Assembly: GCA_016188625.1 (NCBI GenBank)
Contig: JACPHL010000272.1
Location: forward strand, 1 to 6,438
Length of the DNA stretch: 6,438 nucleotides
Direction of reading: 5' to 3'
From: Candidatus Rokuibacteriota bacterium
Lineage (GTDB): Bacteria > Methylomirabilota > Methylomirabilia > Rokubacteriales > JACPHL01
The notes below the pieces were generated by a model, which had not been told where the DNA came from, searched no databases, and worked only from the letters and a program-made list of their open reading frames with translations. Position numbers and translations under genes: made by a program. Positions 1 to 6,438 of this stretch are shown one piece after another; the first letter of the stretch is position 1, and each line of letters opens with the position of its first letter.

Positions 1-204
1 GAGGCCCTCCGGATCGCGACCCAGACCGGCCACCTCCTGACTTGGTCCGAGGACCGCCGGGGCGTCCTGGCGCCCGGCTACGCCGCCGACCTGGTGGTCC
101 TGAGCGACGATCCGCTCACCTGCCCGGAGGACCGGATCAGGGAGATCGCCGTGGACCTGACCGTGGTCGGGGGCCGTGTGGTCCACGAGCGGCCCGGGCT
201 ATAA
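1..204 (+). CDS. Amidohydrolase family 3 (YtcJ-like), C-terminal end only
   Basis: The frame is open from the left edge and ends at TAA (202-204), leaving the last 67 codons of a longer gene. The visible part matches the end of metal-dependent amidohydrolases: a 'GVLAPGYAADLVVL' stretch (about residues 26-39 of the fragment), then 'SDDPL', then 'LTVVGGRVVHER' close to the end. In this family that tail is the composite beta-sandwich rebuilt after the TIM barrel; the 'DPLT..ED.I' spacing before 'VGG.VV' is most like YtcJ-type amidohydrolase family 3 proteins. The metal-binding barrel lies outside the window, so substrate and activity cannot be read. These enzymes are usually cytoplasmic hydrolases of amide or related C-N bonds. 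The family call is fairly sure and the subfamily less so. The treZ start codon lies inside this gene, 29 bases before its end. Confidence 0.8.
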   Translation, partial: EALRIATQTGHLLTWSEDRRGVLAPGYAADLVVLSDDPLTCPEDRIREIAVDLTVVGGRVVHERPGL

Positions 205-2101
205 TCGCCCTATCGGCACGTCACGAACCCTCCAGCCGTTCCAGCCCGATCGCCTCCTCGGGGCGACCTGTCTCCCCGACGGACGGGTCCGCTTCCTGGT
301 CTGGGCCCCCCGGTGCCGGAGCGTCGAGGTGGAGCTCCTCGATGCCTCGCCCCACCGGATCCCGATGGCGCGGCGTGCCGGCGGCTACCACGAGGCGGTG
401 GCGCCGGGCGGCCCGGGCCTCCGCTACTTCTACGTCCTCGACGGCGAGCGCCGCCGCCCGGATCCCGCGGCCCGCGCGCTCCCCGAGGGGGTGCACGGCC
501 CGGCCGAGGTCGTGGACCCGGCCGGCTTCCACTGGACGGACGCCGGCTGGCGCGGGCGGCCCCTCGAGGAGTGCGTGCTCTACGAGCTCCACGTCGGCAC
601 CTTCACCCCCGAGGGGACCTTCGCCGCCGTGATCCCCCGGCTCCCCCGGCTCGCGGAGCTCGGCGTCACGGCGATCGAGCTGATGCCGGTGGCGAGCTTC
701 CCCGGGGCCCGGAACTGGGGGTACGATGGGGTGGGGCTGTTCGCGCCCCAGCGGACCTACGGCGGGCCCGCCGGGCTCCAGCTCCTCGTCGATGCCGCCC
801 ACGCCCACGGCCTCGCGGTCGTCCTCGACGTGGTCTACAACCACCTGGGCCCGGAGGGGAACTACCTGGCCGAGTTCGGGCCGTACTTCACCGATTGCTA
901 CCACACCCCCTGGGGGCCGGCCGTCAACTACGACGGCGGGGAGGCCGCCGGCGCGCGGCGCTTCTTCATCGAGAACGCCGTCCGCTGGGTCGGCGAGTAC
1001 CACATCGACTCCCTCCGCCTCGACGCCATCCACGGGATCTTCGACGGGAGCCCGGTCCACATCCTCCGGGCGCTGAACACCGCGGTCCAGCGGGTCGCTC
1101 GCCGGCTCGGGCGGCGCGTCCCGGTCGTCGCCGAGAGCCCCCTGAACGACCGGCGGGTGATCGATCCCGTGCGGAAGGGGGGGTACGGGCTGGCCGGGCA
1201 GTGGAGCGACGACTTCCACCACGCCCTCCACACCCTCCTCACAGGCGAGCGCACCGGGTACTACCTCGACTACGGGCGCCTGGACCAGCTGGCCCGGGCT
1301 TACACCGACGGCTTCGTCTACCAGGGCGAGCCCTCGGCCTACCGCGGCGGCCGCCCCCACGGGACCCCGTCGCGGGAGATCCCGGGCGAGAGGTTCGTGG
1401 TCTTCGCCCAGAACCACGACCAGGTGGGGAACCGGGCGCGGGGAGAGCGGCTCGGCGCGCTCGTCCCCTTCGAGGCGCTGAAGGTGGCCGCGGCGGCGAC
1501 GCTCCTCGGGCCGACGATCCCGCTCCTGTTCATGGGGGAGGAGTACGGGGAGCCGGCGCCGTTCCTCTACTTCACCAGCCACGGGGACCCGGGCCTCGGC
1601 GAGGCGGTCCGGCGCGGGCGGCGGGAGGAGTTCGCCGCCTTCGGCTGGGCGTGGGAGATCCCGGACCCGCAGGCCCCGGCCACCTTCGAGGCCTCTCGGC
1701 TCTGCTGGGAGCTGAAGGAGGCCGAGCCCCACGCCCGGCTCCGGGCCTTCTACCGGACGCTCCTCGGCCTCCGGCGGGAGCACCCGGTGCTGGGACCGGG
1801 GGGGAAGCGGGGGGTCGCCGTGGAGCCGGCGGGGGAGCGCGCCCTCGCGGTCTTCCGGCGGAGGGGGAGCGCCCGGGCCTTCTTCCTCCTCAACCTCGGA
1901 CCGACCCCGGCGACCGTCTGCATCCGGGCGCCGGCCGGGGCCTGGACGCGACTGCTGTCGAGCCGGGAGGAGCGGTTCGGCGGGCCGGGGGTCGCGGGGC
2001 CGGAGCGGCTGGTGGCGGGCAGGGGAGGGCGGCTGGGGCTGGAACTCCCGGGGCATTGCGCGGTAGTGTATCTGCGGGAGCCCGGTTCTCCTGCGCGATG
2101 A
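176..2101 (+). CDS. treZ: Malto-oligosyltrehalose trehalohydrolase (GH13)
   Basis: TreZ hydrolyses the alpha-1,4 bond next to the terminal trehalose unit of maltooligosyl-trehalose, releasing free trehalose in the cytoplasm; it is the second step of the TreY-TreZ route. The 641-residue protein has an N-terminal beta-sandwich of the isoamylase-N/CBM48 type (about 30-115, 'LPDGRVRFLVWAP'). A GH13 barrel begins near Y136 ('YELHVGTFTPEG'), and a small beta domain follows from about 540. The GH13 regions are intact: 'DVVYNH' 218-223, 'LRLDAIHG' with nucleophile D283, 'VVAES' with acid/base E320, and 'QNHDQVGNR' with D415. The TreZ signature 'MGEEYGE' starts at 453, followed by 'PFLYFTSH'. Length is slightly above the usual 560-620. 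GTG 176 is the only ATG/GTG/TTG in frame between the stop at 158-160 and the N-domain, so it is chosen by exclusion. Its Shine-Dalgarno is poor (a G run at 169-173, only 2 bases away), and about 25 extra residues precede the conserved part. The stop TGA overlaps the next ATG. Confidence 0.95.
   Translation: MWSTSGPGYNRPIGTSRTLQPFQPDRLLGATCLPDGRVRFLVWAPRCRSVEVELLDASPHRIPMARRAGGYHEAVAPGGPGLRYFYVLDGERRRPDPAARALPEGVHGPAEVVDPAGFHWTDAGWRGRPLEECVLYELHVGTFTPEGTFAAVIPRLPRLAELGVTAIELMPVASFPGARNWGYDGVGLFAPQRTYGGPAGLQLLVDAAHAHGLAVVLDVVYNHLGPEGNYLAEFGPYFTDCYHTPWGPAVNYDGGEAAGARRFFIENAVRWVGEYHIDSLRLDAIHGIFDGSPVHILRALNTAVQRVARRLGRRVPVVAESPLNDRRVIDPVRKGGYGLAGQWSDDFHHALHTLLTGERTGYYLDYGRLDQLARAYTDGFVYQGEPSAYRGGRPHGTPSREIPGERFVVFAQNHDQVGNRARGERLGALVPFEALKVAAAATLLGPTIPLLFMGEEYGEPAPFLYFTSHGDPGLGEAVRRGRREEFAAFGWAWEIPDPQAPATFEASRLCWELKEAEPHARLRAFYRTLLGLRREHPVLGPGGKRGVAVEPAGERALAVFRRRGSARAFFLLNLGPTPATVCIRAPAGAWTRLLSSREERFGGPGVAGPERLVAGRGGRLGLELPGHCAVVYLREPGSPAR
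200..205 (+). promoter_or_regulatory. Perfect TATAAT hexamer, possible -10 element
   Basis: TATAAT sits over the amidohydrolase stop codon (TAA 202-204), flanked by short GGGC (196-199) and GCCC (207-210) arms. A consensus -10 box is striking in such GC-rich DNA. Against it: no recognisable -35 hexamer lies 15-19 bases upstream and there is no TGn extension. Transcription would also begin near 212, after the only usable treZ start codon at 176. It could be a weak real promoter serving a shorter treZ or the downstream genes, or simply the Tyr-Asn codons of treZ. I consider the latter at least as likely. Confidence 0.22.
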
Positions 2102-3393
2102 TGACCCCGCCGATCATCTACAACCTGTTCCCGACGCTGGTCGGCCCGCCGGAGCGCTGGGTTCCGCACGCCGAGCGCGCCCGGGCCATGGGGTTCACCT
2201 GGATCTACGTCAACCCCTGGCACTACCCCGGCTTCTCGGGGAGCCTCTACGCGGTGAAGGAGCCCTGGCGCCTCCACCCGACCCTGGTGGCCCCCGGTCA
2301 GGCCGAGGACGACCTCGGCGAGCTCGCGCGGGTGGTGCGTCACCTGCGGGGGATGGGGCTCGGCGCGATGATGGACCTGGTCCTTAACCACGTGGCCAAG
2401 GACAGCCCGTTGGTCGAACGGCACCCCGGCTGGTTCCGCCGCCACCCCGACGGCACGCCTGTGAGCCCCTCGGTCGTCGATCCGGACGACCCGCGGAAGG
2501 TGACGGTGTGGGGGGACCTGGCCGAGGTGGACAACGCCGGGGCCGAGGACCGGGAACGGCTCTGGCGCTACTGGGAGGACCTCGTCCGCGGGGCGCTCGC
2601 GCTGGGGTTCAACGGCTTCCGCTGCGACGCCGCCTACAAGGTCCCGGCCGCGCTCTGGGGCCGGCTCGTCGCGGCGGCGCGCGCGGTCGAGCCCGGGGTC
2701 GTCTTCGCGGCGGAGACCCTCGGCTGCGCGGTCCCGGAGGTCAAGGCCCTCCGGGACGCCGGCTTCGACTACCTGTATAATAGCTCCAAGTGGTGGGACT
2801 TCCGCGCGCCCTGGTGTCTCCAGCAGCACGAAGAGTTCCGGGCGATCGCCCCGTCCATCGCGTTCCCCGAGTCCCACGACACCGAGCGCCTCGCCCGGGA
2901 GAGCGGCGGGAGCCAGGCGGTCCAGCGGCAGCGCTACGCCTTCGCGGCGGCCTTCTCGGCGGGCGTCCAGATCACCATCGGCTATGAGTACGGCTTCCAG
3001 CGACGCCTGGACGTGGTCAGGACCCGCCCCGCCGACTGGGAGGCCCCGCGCTTCGACCTCTCGGGGTTCCTCGCGCGGGTCAACGCCCTCAAGGCCCGAC
3101 ACCCCCTGCTGGCCGGCGAGGGGGTCCTGCGGGCGCTCCCGGACCCGGGCGAGGGCGTGGTACTCCTCGCGCGCTGGTCGGACGAGGCCGGCACGCGGCG
3201 AGGGCTCATCCTGGTGAACCCCGACCCCGCCCGCGCCCGATCCCTGAGGCTCCCGGCCGAGGCCCGAGGGCGGGGGCTCCGGCTCTATCGGGTCTGTCGG
3301 GACGAGGCGCCGGCCCCCGGCGAGGCCATCGCCGCCGGGGACCTCGACCTCGACCCCGCGGAGGTCACGCTCGTGATGGAGCCGCTGCCGTGA
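2098..3393 (+). CDS. GH13 alpha-amylase-superfamily protein, specificity unassigned
   Basis: This 431-residue protein is a minimal GH13 enzyme. It enters the barrel directly ('IYNLFPTLVGP' at the N-terminus, then 'WIYVNPWHYPGFSGSLYAV') with no N-terminal beta domain, and ends in a short beta domain from about residue 345. The catalytic regions are complete: 'DLVLNH' 93-98, region V-like 'LAEVDN' 141-146, 'GFRCDAAYK' with nucleophile D177 and R175, 'AAETLG' with acid/base E206, and 'ESHDTER' with H260 and D261. Retaining alpha-glucanase or 4-alpha-glucanotransferase chemistry is therefore expected. It lacks the TreZ and TreY signatures and the GlgE-type active-site sequences I know, and MalQ belongs to a different family (GH77). 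No signal peptide is visible, so it is probably cytoplasmic. The start is ATG 2098, overlapping the treZ stop as ATGA; a second ATG follows at 2101. The nearest purine-rich site (GGGAG 2076-2080) is 17 bases away, so translation probably depends on coupling to treZ. The stop overlaps the treY GTG. By context it acts on malto-oligosaccharides feeding trehalose synthesis. Confidence 0.9.
   Translation: MMTPPIIYNLFPTLVGPPERWVPHAERARAMGFTWIYVNPWHYPGFSGSLYAVKEPWRLHPTLVAPGQAEDDLGELARVVRHLRGMGLGAMMDLVLNHVAKDSPLVERHPGWFRRHPDGTPVSPSVVDPDDPRKVTVWGDLAEVDNAGAEDRERLWRYWEDLVRGALALGFNGFRCDAAYKVPAALWGRLVAAARAVEPGVVFAAETLGCAVPEVKALRDAGFDYLYNSSKWWDFRAPWCLQQHEEFRAIAPSIAFPESHDTERLARESGGSQAVQRQRYAFAAAFSAGVQITIGYEYGFQRRLDVVRTRPADWEAPRFDLSGFLARVNALKARHPLLAGEGVLRALPDPGEGVVLLARWSDEAGTRRGLILVNPDPARARSLRLPAEARGRGLRLYRVCRDEAPAPGEAIAAGDLDLDPAEVTLVMEPLP
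3378..3381 (+). promoter_or_regulatory. Ribosome binding site of treY
   Basis: GGAG lies 8 bases before GTG 3390, a normal Shine-Dalgarno spacing. It supports the GTG that overlaps the previous stop (GTGA) as the treY start, in agreement with the conserved 'ATYRLQL' block starting about 22 residues later. Confidence 0.55.
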
Positions 3394-6300
3394 CGGACGC
3401 CCACGCGCTCCTCGCCAGGGTCGTGCGGGCGCTGGCCCGCCCCCGCCGCGCGACCTACCGCCTCCAGCTCGGCCCCGACCTCCGCTTCGAGGAGGTCGCG
3501 GCGCTGGCGCCCTACCTGGCGGACCTGGGGGTCAGCGAGGCCTATCTCTCGCCCTGCTTCAAGTCGGGGCCGGAGAGCTCCCACGGCTACGACGTCACCG
3601 ACCACAACGCCTTCAACCCCGAGGTTGGGACGGAGGCCGCCTTCGACCGGACGGCGGCCGCGCTGGCCGAGCGGGGGCTCGGGGTGCTCCTCGACATCGT
3701 CCCCAACCACATGGGGATCGCCGGGGACTCGAACCCGTGGTGGCTCGACGTCCTGGAGAACGGCCCCAGCTCGTCCTACGCGAGCTTCTTCGACATCGAC
3801 TGGGCCCCGGTGAAGGCCGAGCTGACGGGGAAGGTCCTCCTGCCGATCCTGCCCGACCAGTACGGCCGGGTCCTCGAGGCCCAGGGGCTGCGCCTGGAGT
3901 TCGCCGAGGGGGCCTTCTTCGTGCGCTACGGGGAGGCGCGCCTCCCCATCGCCCCGAAGACCTACGCCCTCGTGCTCCGCCACGGGCTCGAGGCCCTCGG
4001 CGAGCGGCTCGGGCCCGAGGACCCCCACTTCATGGAGCTCCAGAGCATCCTGACGGCCCTGGATCACCTGCCGCCCCGGACGGAGACCGATCCGGGCCGC
4101 CGGGCCGAGCGCTTTCGGGAGAAGGAGATCGTCAAGCGCCGGCTCGCCGCCCTTGTCAAAGAGTCCGAGGAGGTCCGCGCCTTCGTCGAGGAGAACGTGC
4201 GGGCCTTCAACGGGACCCCCGGCGAGCCGCGGAGCTTCGACCGCCTCGACGGGCTCCTCTCGGCCCAGGCCTACCGCCTGGCCGACTGGCGGGTGGCCGG
4301 CGACGAGATCAACTACCGCCGGTTCTTCGACGTCAACCACCTCGCCGCCATCCGCATGGAGCTCCCCGAGGTCTTCGAGGTCACCCACCGGCTGGTGCTC
4401 CGCCTCGTCGGCGAGGGGAAGGTGACGGGCCTCAGGGTGGACCACCCCGACGGGCTCTACGCGCCCGGGGAGTACTTCCGCCGCCTCCAAGAGGGGGCGG
4501 TGCGGGAGACGGCCCGGCGCCTTCAGCCGGACCTCGACGAGGCGGGGCTCGAGGCGCTCCTGGCGCGCTACCGGGAGGCCGCGGCGGCGGACCCGGCGGC
4601 GCCCTCGGCCCGGCCGCTCTGGATCCTCGCGGAGAAGATCCTCCTCGGCGACGAGCGCCTCCCGGAGTGGTGGCCCGTGGCGGGGACGACCGGGTACGAC
4701 TTCCTGGCCTCGGCGAACGGGCTCTTCGTGGACCGTGACGCCGCCCGCCCCATGACCTCGACCTACGCCCGGTTCGTCGGGGCGCGCACGGCCATGGCCG
4801 ACCTCGTCTACGCCACCAAGCGGTTGATCATGCTGACCTCCATGGCCAGCGAGATCAACATGCTCGGCCTCGACCTGGACCGGATCTCGGAGACGAACCG
4901 GCTCTCCCGCGACTTCACCCTGAGCAGCCTGGTGCGGGTCCTCCGCGAGGTGATCGCCTGCTTCCCCGTCTACCGGACCTACGTGGGGGACGAACGGCTC
5001 GAGGTGAGCCCGCGCGACCGCGCCTACATCGAGATGGCCGTGGCCGAGGCCCGCCGACGCATCCCCACCGTGAACGTCTCCATCTTCGACTTCGTCCGCG
5101 ACACCCTGCTGCTCCGGCATCTGCCCGAGCTGGGAGCGGAGGAGGGGGGCGCGCGCCGGCACTTCGTGATGCGCTTCCAGCAGACCACCGGCCCGGTCAC
5201 CGCCAAGGGGGTGGAGGACACCGCCCTCTACCGCTACAACCGCCTGGTCTCCCTGAACGAGGTCGGCGGCGACCCGGCGCGCTTCGGCGAGCCGGTCTCT
5301 GCGTTCCACGAGCGGAGCGCCGAGCGCCTGGCCCGTTGGCCCGAGACCCTGCTGGCCACCTCGACCCACGACACCAAGCGGGGCGAGGACGTCCGCGCGC
5401 GGATCCACGTCCTCTCGGAGATCCCCCGCGACTGGCGGGCCCAGGTGGGGCGCTGGGGCCGGCTGAATCGGCGGAAGAAGGTCGTGGTCGGTGGCCAGCT
5501 CGCCCCGGACCGGAACGAGGAGTACCTGCTCTACCAGACCCTGGTGGGGACCTGGCCGCTCGGCTCGCCGGGCCCCGCGGAGCTGGCCGACTACCGGGCG
5601 CGGATCCGGGCCTATATGGAGAAGGCCACCAAGGAGGCCAAGGTCCACACCAGCTGGATCAACCCCAGCGAGGAGTATGACCGCGCGGTCCAGGCCTTCG
5701 TGGTGGCGGTCCTGGAGGACACCCCGGGTAACCGCTTCCTCGCCGAGCTGCGGGCCTTCCAGGCCCGGATCGTCCGCTACGGCCTCCTCTACGCCCTCGG
5801 GCAGACGGTCCTGAAGATCGCCTCGCCGGGGATCCCCGACCTCTACCAGGGGACCGAGCTCTGGGACTTCAGCCTGGTGGACCCGGACAACCGGCGGCCG
5901 GTGGACTACGCGACCCGGCGCGCCCTCCTCGAGAAGCTCAGGGAGCGGATCGCCGCCTCGGGGGGCGACCTGGTCCGGCTGGCCCGGGAGCTGGCGGAGA
6001 CGCTCGAGGACGGCCGCGTCAAGCTCTACGTGGTCCACCGCGGCCTCGCCGCGCGCCGGGAACTCCCGGGCCTCTTCGCCACCGGCGCCTACCTGCCCAT
6101 GGAGGCGCAGGGGGAACGGGCGGAGCACGTGATCGCCTTCGCCCGGCAGGCGGGGGACCGGGTGGCCGTCGCGGTGGTGCCGCGCCTGGCGACCCGGCTG
6201 GGCAAGGGGCCGGAGGCCCTGCCGCTCGGGGAGGAGGCCTGGGGGGAGAGCTGGCTCCCGCTCCCGACCGGGATCACCGCCCGGCGGTTCGACCACTGCT

Positions 6301-6438
6301 TCACCGGCGAGCGGCTCGAGCCCCTCGAGCGGGAGGGGCGACCCGTCCTCGGCGGTGAGCTTGACGAGGGAGTAGAACTCTTCGAGCGGGATCTGCCCCG
6401 TCTCGTCGAAGCGGCGACCGAGGATCGCCTCGGCCGGC
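3390..6438 (+). CDS. treY: Malto-oligosyltrehalose synthase (GH13), 3' end not closed in window
   Basis: TreY is an intramolecular transglucosidase. It turns the reducing-end alpha-1,4 linkage of a malto-oligosaccharide into an alpha,alpha-1,1 linkage, making the substrate of TreZ. The frame starts at GTG 3390 and has no stop before the right edge (1016 codons; the family is usually about 700-950). Hallmarks in order: 'ATYRLQL' near 23, 'SSHGYDVTDHNAFNPE' near 65-80, 'DIVPNH' 102-107, 'RVDHPDGL' with nucleophile D351, 'ILAEKIL' with acid/base E415, 'GTTGYDFL' shortly after, 'KRLIMLTSMASEIN', 'RFQQTTGPVTAKGVEDTA', 'STHDTKRGED' with D661, 'HTSWINPSEEYD' and 'PGIPDLYQGTELWDF'. The C-terminal beta domain is recognisable to 'FTGERLEPL' (about 6300-6317), where family members have some 15-30 residues left. 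After that the frame stays open but codon third positions lose their G/C bias (7 of the 13 codons from gag 6357 to 6395). The true end is therefore uncertain: a frameshift near 6304-6353 or overlap with a convergent gene is possible. Confidence 0.95.
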   Translation, partial: MTDAHALLARVVRALARPRRATYRLQLGPDLRFEEVAALAPYLADLGVSEAYLSPCFKSGPESSHGYDVTDHNAFNPEVGTEAAFDRTAAALAERGLGVLLDIVPNHMGIAGDSNPWWLDVLENGPSSSYASFFDIDWAPVKAELTGKVLLPILPDQYGRVLEAQGLRLEFAEGAFFVRYGEARLPIAPKTYALVLRHGLEALGERLGPEDPHFMELQSILTALDHLPPRTETDPGRRAERFREKEIVKRRLAALVKESEEVRAFVEENVRAFNGTPGEPRSFDRLDGLLSAQAYRLADWRVAGDEINYRRFFDVNHLAAIRMELPEVFEVTHRLVLRLVGEGKVTGLRVDHPDGLYAPGEYFRRLQEGAVRETARRLQPDLDEAGLEALLARYREAAAADPAAPSARPLWILAEKILLGDERLPEWWPVAGTTGYDFLASANGLFVDRDAARPMTSTYARFVGARTAMADLVYATKRLIMLTSMASEINMLGLDLDRISETNRLSRDFTLSSLVRVLREVIACFPVYRTYVGDERLEVSPRDRAYIEMAVAEARRRIPTVNVSIFDFVRDTLLLRHLPELGAEEGGARRHFVMRFQQTTGPVTAKGVEDTALYRYNRLVSLNEVGGDPARFGEPVSAFHERSAERLARWPETLLATSTHDTKRGEDVRARIHVLSEIPRDWRAQVGRWGRLNRRKKVVVGGQLAPDRNEEYLLYQTLVGTWPLGSPGPAELADYRARIRAYMEKATKEAKVHTSWINPSEEYDRAVQAFVVAVLEDTPGNRFLAELRAFQARIVRYGLLYALGQTVLKIASPGIPDLYQGTELWDFSLVDPDNRRPVDYATRRALLEKLRERIAASGGDLVRLARELAETLEDGRVKLYVVHRGLAARRELPGLFATGAYLPMEAQGERAEHVIAFARQAGDRVAVAVVPRLATRLGKGPEALPLGEEAWGESWLPLPTGITARRFDHCFTGERLEPLEREGRPVLGGELDEGVELFERDLPRLVEAATEDRLGR
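6309..6437 (-). CDS. Possible convergent protein-coding segment, unrecognised
   Basis: Read leftward from the right edge, the - strand frame with codon 6435-6437 first gives 43 codons of ordinary-looking protein, including 'AEAILGRRFDETGQ' and 'PLEEFYSLVKLTAEDG'. From 6354 to the edge, G+C by codon position in this frame is about 68% first, 39% second and 93% third, the usual profile of a real gene in this DNA. The treY frame over the same bases gives about 93, 39 and 68%, which is unlike the rest of treY. I do not recognise the family. The frame has no stop here and runs on as a plain antisense shadow of treY, so its true end must lie near 6301-6350 through a frameshift, or the signal is a short-sample accident. 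The start lies beyond the window. Confidence 0.35.
6314..6330. repeat. Short perfect inverted repeat near the treY end
   Basis: GCTCGAG (6314-6320), CCC (6321-6323), CTCGAGC (6324-6330) form a 7-bp stem with a 3-base loop. It lies where treY homology fades and where a convergent gene may end. No T run follows on either strand, so it is not a standard intrinsic terminator. It could be a processing or bidirectional stop structure, or simply Leu-Glu codons. Confidence 0.3.

Noticed and set aside
42-632. + strand open frame across the amidohydrolase end and the treZ start
   Set aside because: Low-complexity Arg/Pro/Ser/Gly protein with no homology I recognise, covering two better-supported frames.
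221-2056. About 610-codon open frame on the - strand opposite treZ
   Set aside because: Same codon-aligned shadow effect; low-complexity Pro/Arg/Glu composition and no recognisable domain, while treZ on the + strand has every family motif.
313-2097. Upstream extension of the middle GH13 frame, which would give a 1026-residue protein
   Set aside because: The added part is Arg/Pro/Gly-rich out-of-frame reading of treZ. The real protein begins at ATG 2098, where GH13 homology starts at once.
1750-3102. Long - strand open frame across the treZ/GH13 boundary
   Set aside because: Composition is of the shadow type, there is no motif, and it runs antisense to two well-supported genes.
3737-4738. 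+ strand open frame of about 333 codons inside treY
   Set aside because: Gly/Arg/Pro/Ala-rich out-of-frame translation; treY in the overlapping frame contains the conserved catalytic regions.
3285-6296. About 1000-codon open frame on the - strand opposite treY
   Set aside because: It shares codon boundaries with treY, so G/C at first and third positions leaves few antisense stops. Its protein is rich in Gly, Pro, Arg, Glu and Val with no family motif. Only the far right part (past about 6309) shows a real coding profile, and that is listed separately.
6314-6330. Intrinsic terminator at the end of treY
   Set aside because: The stem is only 7 bp, no U tract follows on either strand, and it lies before any treY stop; kept only as an inverted repeat.

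Overview
The window is very GC-rich. Its coding frames end almost every codon in G or C, the genes are packed head to tail with overlaps, and bacterial GTG and ATG starts are used. This points to a high-GC bacterium. The codon style (many CTC, CGG, GGG and GTC) and the gene content would fit an actinobacterium, a deltaproteobacterium-like lineage or a Rokubacteria-type soil lineage. The sequence alone does not let me choose between these.

Layout, left to right, all on the + strand unless stated. (1) 1-204: the last 67 codons of an amidohydrolase family 3 (YtcJ-like) gene. (2) 176-2101: treZ, malto-oligosyltrehalose trehalohydrolase, whose only ordinary start codon lies inside the end of the amidohydrolase gene. 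(3) 2098-3393: a compact 431-residue GH13 (alpha-amylase superfamily) protein with an intact catalytic triad but no specificity I can assign. (4) 3390 to the right edge: treY, malto-oligosyltrehalose synthase, nearly complete. (5) The last ~100-130 bases: treY stays open, but the codon-position pattern switches to that of a gene on the - strand, so a convergent gene may be present there.

How the genes work together: TreY isomerises the reducing-end alpha-1,4 bond of malto-oligosaccharides to an alpha,alpha-1,1 bond, and TreZ cuts off free trehalose. The middle GH13 protein overlaps both neighbours by 4 bases (ATGA and GTGA), so it is made together with them. It probably works on the same glucan pool, for example by shaping, transferring or trimming malto-oligosaccharides. 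No debranching enzyme (TreX/GlgX) or MalQ lies inside the window.

There is no non-coding stretch of 300 bases or more. I see no tRNA, rRNA, CRISPR array, insertion sequence or convincing intrinsic terminator. The points most worth a second look are the unassigned GH13 enzyme inside the treZ-treY operon, the strand switch at the right edge (where one missing base would close both convergent frames), and the awkward start region of treZ.
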